Below, in pieces: positions 39,652 to 45,491 of a DNA stretch of 48,462 bases. Below the pieces are notes generated by a model, which was given only the letters and a program-made list of their open reading frames with translations, had not been told where the DNA came from and made no database searches. Position 1 is the stretch's first letter, and each line of letters begins with the position of its first letter. The DNA lies in the NCBI GenBank assembly GCA_035281645.1, contig DATEDN010000116.1:1-48462 (forward strand), in the 5' to 3' direction. The stretch is from JACCTH01 sp035281645. GTDB taxonomy: Bacteria; Actinomycetota; Acidimicrobiia; Spongiisociales; ZC4RG35. Both the position numbers and the translations under genes were made by a program.

Positions 39652-39694
39652 AGCCCGGCCTAGGAATCGAACCTAGGTACAACCATTCCGGGCT
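39652..39694 (-). ncRNA. tRNA-like acceptor/T-arm minihelix
   Basis: In leftward sense AGCCCGG pairs with CCGGGCT (7 bp). Between them are a 10-base linker and a T-arm CCTAGG-TTCGATT-CCTAGG containing the tRNA T-loop consensus GGTTCGATTCC. D-arm and anticodon arm are absent. The two stems could stack coaxially like a tRNA top half. Confidence 0.7.
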
Positions 39695-39717
39695 GCACAG
39701 CTCGAACGCCCAGAGGG

Positions 39718-39828
39718 TTAGCGTTCCAGCCGGCGAATCAGAATGGACGAAAGCCCATATCCAAGCCCTATAGCAAGGACAAGGCCAACGATCGGAGCGA
39801 CAATCGTGTGGAGAATGATCTCAGTCAC
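39718..39828 (-). CDS. 36-residue membrane micro-protein
   Basis: MTEIILHTIVAPIVGLVLAI… is one transmembrane helix with a basic C-terminal end (LIRRLER). The GTG lies in a GTGA overlap with the upstream gene. The positive tail predicts an outside N terminus. It lies directly upstream of the tRNA-like element. Confidence 0.6.
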   Translation of the reverse strand: MTEIILHTIVAPIVGLVLAIGLGYGLSSILIRRLER

Positions 39829-39998
39829 GATGTGCGACCGATCTCGATCACTTCACCAGCGAGCTGGTGAACGTAACGCTCGATCTGCTCATCATTCATG
39901 CTCGACGGGATATGCCACGTCTGCACAAGGTTGAGCCGGTTCCGGACCTTCACGGGAACTGTGGAGGGGCTGTCGTACGTGGCATGCATGAGGCTCAT
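39825..39998 (-). CDS. 57-residue hypothetical protein
   Basis: MSLMHATYDSPSTVPVKVRNRLN… leads to a helix (MNDEQIERYVHQLAGEVIEIG). The ATG lies in TGATG with the LPSTG gene and the stop in GTGA with the next, so it is coupled on both sides. Unknown function. Confidence 0.6.
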   Translation of the reverse strand: MSLMHATYDSPSTVPVKVRNRLNLVQTWHIPSSMNDEQIERYVHQLAGEVIEIGRTS

Positions 39999-40405
39999 CA
40001 CACGATCTCTCTCGACTCACGCTTGATCCGAGCCCAAATGGCCTTCGGGCCGGCAGCGATCGCCCCACCGAGAACACCTGCTCCCACCGTCACGGCAGCG
40101 AGCAGCATCAAGGCGGAGGCATCAAACCCGGTCGAAGGCAGACTCTGCGACGTGTGGGTGACGGGAGAAGGCACTGACGGGACAGCAGTGCCCACCATGA
40201 CGACAGGCTCATCGATGTGATGATCTCCGCAAGGCGGGTAGTCGATCGCTTGGCCAGGAACGGCCAGCGAGCACTTGGGTGCGCAGGGGACGTCAACGCC
40301 ACGAGTCCCACCACGGCAAAACTCGGTCCCTGGAAGAGCGCCAAGAGCCTCGCAATGGGCTGGAGCGCCATCAAGCCAGCATTCTGGCTCTGTGAAAGTT
40401 GCCAC
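39998..40405 (-). CDS. cysteine-rich protein with LPSTG cell-wall sorting-like tail
   Basis: A 135-residue protein. Residues 1-65 hold six cysteines (9, 18, 30, 41, 45, 59), probably a disulphide- or metal-stabilised domain. A PVPSPVTHTSQS linker then leads to LPSTG at 89-93, a hydrophobic helix at about 97-119 and the basic tail KAIWARIKRESRE. This is the layout of a sortase sorting signal. No N-terminal signal peptide is visible, so export is unclear. GTG start follows AAGGAGAGAGATC. Confidence 0.65.
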   Translation of the reverse strand: MATFTEPECWLDGAPAHCEALGALPGTEFCRGGTRGVDVPCAPKCSLAVPGQAIDYPPCGDHHIDEPVVMVGTAVPSVPSPVTHTSQSLPSTGFDASALMLLAAVTVGAGVLGGAIAAGPKAIWARIKRESREIV

Positions 40406-40438
40406 GATCTCTCTCCTTGGTTGATGGTTTGTCAGCAC

Positions 40439-40456
40439 GAGTCACGGCTATGACTC
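40439..40456 (-). promoter_or_regulatory. hexaloop hairpin (TAGCCG) before the LPSTG gene
   Basis: GAGTCA and TGACTC flank TAGCCG, 33 bases before the GTG. The stem sequence is unrelated to the other hairpins. Confidence 0.7.
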
Positions 40457-40509
40457 ATACGGTCCCTACTTGCCATCGAAGGCCACGCCTTAAGCGGTAG
40501 GGGAATCTC

Positions 40510-41169
40510 TCAGCAACTACGGAACACGTACACGCCACCATCGGGCGCAGGTGACGACCAGTAGTCGCCCATGAACAGCTCTCGGGTTGCCTGCTCCCAA
40601 TCGATGCACGAGACAGGCCATTGGTAGTTCTCGGGGATGAGCCCAAGCTCATCAGCGAGCCCACGAGCGAAATCCTCTTCGCTGTCATGCTTGCCGTTGT
40701 AGGCGTCCTCGAACTCGACCACACTGCTCGATCCTGTGTAGTCCTCGTGGGCCGCATAAGCGGCCACCGGATAGCCAAGCTCGGTCACAGTCTCAATTCG
40801 TTCGGCCAAGTGCTGCGCAAAAGCAGGTGAGCACTCACCCATGAGCAGGCCGTGGAAGTTCTCGTGATCGAAGACCCACAACTCCTCGTGCTCGGCCACA
40901 TCAATCAGTCGCAGCGACCCGGCCTTGGCGTACAGGTCGTGCACCTGGTCAATCGTGATGTCTCCAGCCTCGCTAGCATCAAACCAATCGCCCACCAGGC
41001 GACCAGTGCTGTAGCAGGCCAGGCAGCCGACCCACACTCGTGGAGTGTCCTCGTTCCTCATGACGCTGTGTCCCACTTCGTGGGCCTGCCGGAAGTCGAT
41101 CAGGCCTTCGGCGGCGAGAGATTGGACCAGTGTGTCGATGTGAGCTTTGCTCACGATCCAGGCGCTCAT
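40510..41169 (-). CDS. ardA: ArdA-like antirestriction protein
   Basis: The 219-residue protein has an N-terminal module (MSAWIVSKAHIDTLVQSLA…CLACYSTGR) common in actinophages. A C-terminal ArdA-like acidic domain follows: VVEFEDAYNGKHDSEEDFARGL and CIDWEQATRELFMGDY, then GGVYVFR. ArdA proteins mimic B-form DNA and block type I restriction enzymes. The ATG overlaps the upstream stop as ATGA. About 100 bases after it, 40406-40509, hold the hairpin region of the next gene. Confidence 0.75.
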   Translation of the reverse strand: MSAWIVSKAHIDTLVQSLAAEGLIDFRQAHEVGHSVMRNEDTPRVWVGCLACYSTGRLVGDWFDASEAGDITIDQVHDLYAKAGSLRLIDVAEHEELWVFDHENFHGLLMGECSPAFAQHLAERIETVTELGYPVAAYAAHEDYTGSSSVVEFEDAYNGKHDSEEDFARGLADELGLIPENYQWPVSCIDWEQATRELFMGDYWSSPAPDGGVYVFRSC

Positions 41170-41567
41170 GACGCAACCTCAGTCAGCCCGTGGAACGGGC
41201 ACCAGGCGCTCTCGTGATGAATGTCGCTGCCCTCATCGGGAGCGGAAGGATTGACCGGATAGCTCTCGCCGTTGCACGAGCTGGGGTTGTGCAACCCCTC
41301 GATAATCGGAGCTGGTTTGGTTGTGACGCCGGCGATGGTGAGCTGCGCCCAACCGTCACGCTCGACAGTGTGCGTGGCCTGAAGGCCAGAGTAGAAATGA
41401 GCTGGCGTGACCCTCGACGAGATGTCACGGCTAACGTTCACACGGGCCACGATGGCCGTGGGGTTATCCGGCAGGAAGATAGCCGTGACCGTGTCACGCT
41501 CGCCGCTCGGCCAGACGATCACGTCGCCAGGCCGAAGCTCCGGCGTCTGCACTTGCATCGTTGCCAC
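41166..41567 (-). CDS. hypothetical protein upstream of ardA
   Basis: This 133-residue protein (MATMQVQTPELRPGDVIVWPSGE…) has an N-terminal beta-barrel-like part (DTVTAIFLPDN…AIVARVNVSRD) and a C-terminal CNGESY…WCPFHG zinc-type pattern. GTG start follows GAGAGGGAGAACCATC behind a hexaloop hairpin. It is coupled to ardA and may act in counter-defence; that is contextual only. Confidence 0.55.
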   Translation of the reverse strand: MATMQVQTPELRPGDVIVWPSGERDTVTAIFLPDNPTAIVARVNVSRDISSRVTPAHFYSGLQATHTVERDGWAQLTIAGVTTKPAPIIEGLHNPSSCNGESYPVNPSAPDEGSDIHHESAWCPFHGLTEVAS

Positions 41568-41589
41568 GATGGTTCTCCCTCTCTGTCTT

Positions 41590-41607
41590 CAGCTCCGGCA
41601 AGAGCTG
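41590..41607 (-). promoter_or_regulatory. hexaloop hairpin (TTGCCG) before gene at 41567
   Basis: CAGCTC and GAGCTG flank TTGCCG, 22 bases before the GTG. Confidence 0.7.
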
Positions 41608-41676
41608 TGTTCTGGTGATGTTGGTTTCAGCACCAAATCGGTACTGGATTCGCTTGGAGCTTGAGCACTCCGGTCC

Positions 41677-41700
41677 CTGTCCCGACGTGAGCCGGGACAG
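41677..41700 (-). terminator. putative intergenic terminator hairpin
   Basis: CTGTCCCG and CGGGACAG form a perfect 8-bp stem with an 8-base loop, between the stop at 41713 and the next leader. There is no U-tract, so it may be an attenuator or processing hairpin. Confidence 0.5.
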
Positions 41701-41712
41701 CGGGCGCAATGC

Positions 41713-42003
41713 TCAGAACGCTTCAAGCATCCCGTGCAGGTTGTGCCCTCGTGAGCGTCCTGCGTAGCGCTTGCGTGCGATCTCTGTGCCCACAAACTCA
41801 GGCTCGGCTGCGTCAGGCAGGCATCCGGCGGATGCGTACCACACTGCAAACTGCCCGCTCATGACGCAACCCGGGTCGCTGGTCGCTCCCGCACACTTGG
41901 CATGGTGCGCCTTCATCGCCTTGACCTGCTCGGGTGTCCGAGTACTCAGGTACTTCCGACAGTTCGGGCACCAATGGCCTTGCGGCCCCTTCATCGTTGC
42001 CAC
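41713..42003 (-). CDS. zinc-knuckle protein, first gene of the accessory operon
   Basis: The 96-residue product starts MATMKGPQGHWCPNCRKYLS and has the pattern CPNC…HHAKC, a single zinc site. A cysteine-containing middle (GCVMSGQFAVWYASAGC) and a basic C terminus follow. It is promoter-proximal, 60 bases from a strong promoter, with GTG start after AGAGGGAACATC. It may be a regulator. Confidence 0.6.
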   Translation of the reverse strand: MATMKGPQGHWCPNCRKYLSTRTPEQVKAMKAHHAKCAGATSDPGCVMSGQFAVWYASAGCLPDAAEPEFVGTEIARKRYAGRSRGHNLHGMLEAF

Positions 42004-42024
42004 GATGTTCCCTCTTTCTGTTCT

Positions 42025-42048
42025 GCCCCTGCCCGGCAAGGCTTGGGC
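42025..42048 (-). promoter_or_regulatory. imperfect hexaloop hairpin (TTGCCG) before gene at 42003
   Basis: GCC/GGC close the loop TTGCCG. After a 2x2 internal loop a second GCCC/GGGC helix follows. It starts 21 bases before the GTG. Confidence 0.55.
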
Positions 42049-42067
42049 TGTACTGGTGATGTGGACC

Positions 42068-42110
42068 AGTATGAACTAGGCAAGATGGGCTGTCAAGTGA
42101 TCTAGGCAAG
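42068..42110 (-). promoter_or_regulatory. strong leftward promoter with two operator-like sites
   Basis: Leftward TTGACA (42091-42096) and CATACT (42068-42073) are separated by exactly 17 bases. CTTGCCTAGTTC lies between them and CTTGCCTAGATC just upstream. A repressor bound there would block RNA polymerase. Confidence 0.7.
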
Positions 42111-43076
42111 AAACCTGGGAAATCTTGTAGACCAGTCCACGAGCGGGGGCAAGGTGCACAGATGGGAACGGTTCTCACTTGCGCTCCCTCTCCATCACTC
42201 GATGCGAGAGTGAGTCTGTTTTACGAACTCACTCATCCTGAACCGTGTGAGAGCACGAGCAGCAGGCTCGTGCGAGCTGTCTGCCGGCGTCGCAGGTCGT
42301 TGACCTGCTGACAGGGGCAAACAGGCATTACCGTGCACAGGCCTGGATGGGACCCACCGACGACCACGGACCGGGGTGCCTTATATTCGCAACCGACCCA
42401 TTGAAGAAGGGCCTCCAGATATGCGCAAGACAGTCTCTACCTGGGGCTTTGTGGCTGGAGCGTACCGTTTGCGGTACGGTTCGGACAGCTGGGCTGTTCT
42501 CACGCACAGTGACGGAAAACTGTCCTGTTTGCTGGGAGAAAGCCCTGGTGGGACCCTGTCGGGTCCTGTCCTGGAGCCTGTCCAGAAACCTGTCTGATCC
42601 AGGCCCTTGGCGGGCCTGTCTCCCAGCCTTGCCTCTCGGCCAAGCGGGAAGCCCTGGAGGGGCTTCCCGCTTGCTCACTTCCTTTGGTGAACCTAGAGCG
42701 AGCAGACTGTCGGATGATCCCGACTAGCCTGCTGCTACTGAAGGCTTCCTTTGGAGCCACCTGTCGCTTACTGACTGGGCACGGTCGTTAACCGTTGCCT
42801 CCCCGACATGCTCCGAGAGATCGTCGCTTGGCCTGGTGGAGGGGATCGATGTCTGACTAGGACCCCAGGCTGCCTCTCGGAACCTCTTTGCCCACCTGAT
42901 GGGGTGGGCGGTCTGCGACGCACCTGCCAGGATCACCAGGCCCTGAGCCTTTGTCGCACATGGATGACTTGGCCGTTTCCGGGAAGAACCGCCTCTCGGT
43001 AGTGAGTCCGAGCGACCTGTGGTGCGCCATCCGTGTGGCTGGCCCGAGGGCTATGTAACGCCTGTCTGCTACCAAC
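42111..43076. other. about 1-kb non-coding region dense in perfect inverted repeats
   Basis: No convincing gene is seen. Perfect stems lie at 42208-42234 (GAGTGAGT), 42254-42272 (CACGAGC), 42292-42308 (GCAGGTC), 42461-42478 (CGTACCG), 42551-42566 (GGACCC), 42641-42673 (13 bp), 42781-42795 (ACGGT) and 42890-42909 (GCCCACC). GCCTCTCGG occurs three times and CCTGTC many times. Candidates are a replication origin, packaging site or non-coding RNA. Confidence 0.6.
42641..42673 (+). terminator. 13-bp perfect hairpin, terminator candidate
   Basis: CAAGCGGGAAGCC and its exact complement flank CTGGAGG. The following sequence CTCACTTCCTTT is pyrimidine-rich. It could end a rightward non-coding transcript. 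Confidence 0.55.
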
Positions 43077-43089
43077 ACCCCCGAGGGGT
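43077..43089 (-). terminator. short GC hairpin after the gene at 43089
   Basis: ACCCC and GGGGT pair across CGA immediately after the leftward stop. In leftward sense it reads CCCCTCGGGGGTG, as in the rightward hairpin family, but no start codon follows at the expected distance. Confidence 0.4.
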
Positions 43090-43301
43090 CAGTGCCTCTT
43101 GACTCGCCGTTTGGTCAGCCCTTGGCGCTTGCGCCTCGCATGACCATCACCGCCTCGGAACCCAGCCCGCCCTTTGGCCTGAATGGCTTTCAAGGCCGCC
43201 TCGATCAGGTGCTCGGGGACGTCTGAGCCGGCCAGAAGCCGGCGCTGGACGGAGAGCACCAGGGGCGATTCGCCCTCGTAGTTCTTCACCACGTCATTCA
43301 C
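43089..43301 (-). CDS. 70-residue basic protein
   Basis: MNDVVKNYEGESPLVLSVQRR… has a helix (VPEHLIEAALKAIQAKG) and a very basic tail (RRKRQGLTKRRVKRH), so it may bind nucleic acid. The GTG lies inside an operator-like site (TTGCCTAGTG) with no Shine-Dalgarno, so it may be leaderless. It is divergent from the terminase. Unrecognised. Confidence 0.5.
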   Translation of the reverse strand: MNDVVKNYEGESPLVLSVQRRLLAGSDVPEHLIEAALKAIQAKGRAGFRGGDGHARRKRQGLTKRRVKRH

Positions 43302-43345
43302 TAGGCAACTAGACTAGCGAATGAGCAGGATGGACTAGGCAATGG
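43299..43345. promoter_or_regulatory. divergent regulatory region with CTAGGCAA sites
   Basis: CACTAGGCAAC at 43299 and GACTAGGCAATGG at 43333 match the operator-like sites at 42073 and 42100. ACTAGACTAGC lies between them. The region separates the terminase operon from the leftward basic-protein gene and may control late transcription. Confidence 0.5.
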
Positions 43346-43361
43346 ACTCACGGGGGAGTCC
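43344..43361 (+). promoter_or_regulatory. hairpin with Shine-Dalgarno before the terminase
   Basis: GGACTC and GAGTCC flank ACGGGG. The Shine-Dalgarno GGGGGAG spans loop and 3' arm and ends nine bases before the ATG at 43367. Confidence 0.55.
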
Positions 43362-43366
43362 ATGAG

Positions 43367-45244
43367 ATGCCAGCGCCAAAGAAGCAGGTTCCCAAGGCCG
43401 AGCAGCAGATGGACCCGCAGTTCGCCCGGATGCAGAAGACCAGGCGGATGGAGCTGGCGATCAACGAGGTGGTCTTCGACCACAAGCCGACGGCCACCAC
43501 AGCGAAGCGCTACGGGGTTTCACGCCAGCAGCTGCACGTCCGTGTCTCGGAGCTGAAGAAGCAGCAGGCTGAGGCTGCCGAGCGTGGCGAGGTGGCCCGG
43601 GCTGAGAAGCTGGGCGAGACGGTCCACGTCTCGAACGAGCGGATTCGGGTTCCGTCGTTCCGGGAGTTCGACAAGCTCTACTTCTCGGGGATCGTGTGCC
43701 CGGACTGCCAGGTCCATCACGAGACCCCGGACTTTCACTACGAGATCATCGACGCTCTCGCCGGCCCGGACAAGCGGCTGATGATCAACGTGCCCGTGTA
43801 TCACGCTAAGAGCACGATCGCCACGGTGAAGTCGACGGTCTACAACTTGGTGAAGGACCCGAACAGCATGACGCTGCTCGTGTCGAAGACCAGCGACCTG
43901 GCCGAGCAGTTTCTCGGGTCGATCGTCCAATGGTTGACCGACCCGAACCTGTACGAGACCACCCCTCGCAACCTGATCCAGGACTTCGGGCCGTTCCAGT
44001 CTCCTGGCGCACGGTGGAACGCCAAAGCGATCTACGTCACCGGCCGAACATCGGCCGAGAAGGACCCGAGCGTCCAGTGCGTGGGTGTGAAAGGCCAGAT
44101 TTACGGTCGTCGTGCGACGAGGATCATCTTCGACGACATCGCAGACACCGAGAACCAGCGCAGCCCGGACATCATCCAGCAGCAGCTGGAGTGGATCAAC
44201 AAGATGGCCCTGTCCCGTGTGGGCAGGAACGGCAAGGCTGCGTTCATCGGCACTCGTGTCGCCTCGGGCGACATTTACAGCCATCTGGAGCGGGCGATCC
44301 AGACGATGAAGGTGATCCGCTACCCATGCATCTTCGACGAGGCCGAAGGGCGTGTGCTGTGGCCGGACCATTTCCCGATCTCCGCTGCGATCGAACGTCG
44401 CAGCGAGATGACCCCGGCTGACTGGCAGCTGATCTACCAGCAGATCGACACTCCTGGCGCTGGAGCGAGCTTTTCGCCGGAGATCATCGAGAACTGCCTG
44501 GATCACAGCCGGACTCTCGGAATGTATGACCCGTCATGGACGCTGGTGGCCGGGCTCGACCCGGCCGGCGCAGGCAAGAACTCCGGTTTCACCGCTCTCG
44601 TGCTTCTCGGCTACGACCGTGACACGGGCGCTCACCACCTGGTGGACTTGATCAACGTCAAGTCGATGAAGGCCTTCCAGTTGAAGGACCAGATCCTGGA
44701 GTGGGCTGACACCTATCCGCTGCGTGAGCTGCGGGTAGAGGTCAACGGCATCCAGTCGCAGCTGATCCAGTACGACCTGGAGCTGATCAAGAAGCTGACC
44801 GACCGGAACATCCGGGTGGTGCCGCACACCACCCACCGGAACAAGACCGACAGCACGTTCGGTGTCGATTCGATGTCAACCCTGTTCCACAACCGGCTGT
44901 TCTCGATCCCTCACGGCAACGGCGACACGAAGCATCGTGTCCAGCCGTTGATCGATCAGTTGATCGGCTTCCCGATGGCCGAGGTCTCCGACCTCGTGAT
45001 GGCTGCCTGGTTCGGTTATCTGGCGATCCGGGATATCAAGCGCACGATGCAAGCCCCGCTCTACCAGTCGAAGAACCGGATGCCGAAATATGTGCAGCGC
45101 CGTAGGCGGGTGCATGACCTGGGGACCGGGATGAAGTGGGTTCCGGGTGACGACAACATGCCGGACTGGGGCCGTGGTGGGCCGGGCAGTGAGCGGGACC
45201 AGGTTCAGCTGGTGAACGTCAACCGAGGGGTCTCCGTCTACTGA
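43367..45244 (+). CDS. terL: terminase large subunit with N-terminal HTH
   Basis: A 625-residue packaging motor. Walker A-like PVYHAKST lies at 143-150 (K148). Walker B ends in the acidic pair at 256-257 (RIIFDDIAD). The RNase H-like nuclease begins with GLDPAG near 395. Residues about 27-62 contain an extra helix-turn-helix (TATTAKRYGVSRQQLHVRV) and a coiled coil, resembling the DNA-binding part of small terminases. CPDC at 111-114 is also unusual. It packages DNA into proheads through the portal encoded downstream. Confidence 0.92.
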   Translation: MPAPKKQVPKAEQQMDPQFARMQKTRRMELAINEVVFDHKPTATTAKRYGVSRQQLHVRVSELKKQQAEAAERGEVARAEKLGETVHVSNERIRVPSFREFDKLYFSGIVCPDCQVHHETPDFHYEIIDALAGPDKRLMINVPVYHAKSTIATVKSTVYNLVKDPNSMTLLVSKTSDLAEQFLGSIVQWLTDPNLYETTPRNLIQDFGPFQSPGARWNAKAIYVTGRTSAEKDPSVQCVGVKGQIYGRRATRIIFDDIADTENQRSPDIIQQQLEWINKMALSRVGRNGKAAFIGTRVASGDIYSHLERAIQTMKVIRYPCIFDEAEGRVLWPDHFPISAAIERRSEMTPADWQLIYQQIDTPGAGASFSPEIIENCLDHSRTLGMYDPSWTLVAGLDPAGAGKNSGFTALVLLGYDRDTGAHHLVDLINVKSMKAFQLKDQILEWADTYPLRELRVEVNGIQSQLIQYDLELIKKLTDRNIRVVPHTTHRNKTDSTFGVDSMSTLFHNRLFSIPHGNGDTKHRVQPLIDQLIGFPMAEVSDLVMAAWFGYLAIRDIKRTMQAPLYQSKNRMPKYVQRRRRVHDLGTGMKWVPGDDNMPDWGRGGPGSERDQVQLVNVNRGVSVY

Positions 45245-45247
45245 CCG

Positions 45248-45263
45248 CACTCCCACGGGGGTG
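45248..45263 (+). promoter_or_regulatory. hairpin with Shine-Dalgarno arm
   Basis: TCCC pairs with GGGG across ACG, flanked by a bulged CA/TG extension. GGGGGTG is followed by TGGTTG and the ATG at 45270. It is in the same stop-hairpin-start context as at 12197 and 17052. Confidence 0.45.
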
Positions 45264-45269
45264 TGGTTG

Positions 45270-45491
45270 ATGATCTTCGACGAGTGGGCCGAGGCCCATC
45301 GGGCTGCCGTCGCCTCGGGCATGAGCGTGCTGGGCGCTATGCGCCCGAACGGAAAGCCGGCCTATGTGCTGGTTGACAAAGGGTTGCCGGAGAGCGATGC
45401 GCTTGCGCTTGCTTTCAAGATCCGCCACGGGCGGGAGATGGCGAATGAGGAGCAGATCTTGCTGAGCCTCGCAGGTGCTCCCCTCCAATGA
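45270..45491 (+). CDS. 73-residue hypothetical between terminase and portal
   Basis: MIFDEWAEAHRAAVASGMSV… continues as an alpha/beta domain (AYVLVDKGLPESDALALAFKIRHG). It overlaps the portal gene by four bases (ATGA). Position suggests a packaging or head accessory factor. No family recognised. Confidence 0.5.
   Translation: MIFDEWAEAHRAAVASGMSVLGAMRPNGKPAYVLVDKGLPESDALALAFKIRHGREMANEEQILLSLAGAPLQ

Noticed and set aside
39652..39694. Complete tRNA gene
   Set aside because: Only acceptor-like and T-arm stems exist. There is no space or sequence for D and anticodon arms.
42085..42098. Match to the cluster A mycobacteriophage stoperator (GGCTGTCAAG core)
   Set aside because: It occurs once with three mismatches and coincides with the TTGACA promoter element, so it is better explained as the -35 hexamer.
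42376..42597. 73-codon rightward frame (or 58 codons from 42421) in the non-coding region
   Set aside because: It has GAAGAAGGG upstream, but it spans perfect inverted repeats and CCTGTC repeats and ends in repeat-driven low complexity. I could not support it as a gene.
42857..43078. 73-codon leftward frame following the GGGGGTG hairpin at 43077
   Set aside because: The position where a start codon would fall relative to GGGGGTG is not a start, and the protein looks random.
43520..44506. 328-codon leftward frame inside the terminase
   Set aside because: The terminase reading is certain from its motifs. The antisense frame has arginine/valine/leucine-rich shadow composition.
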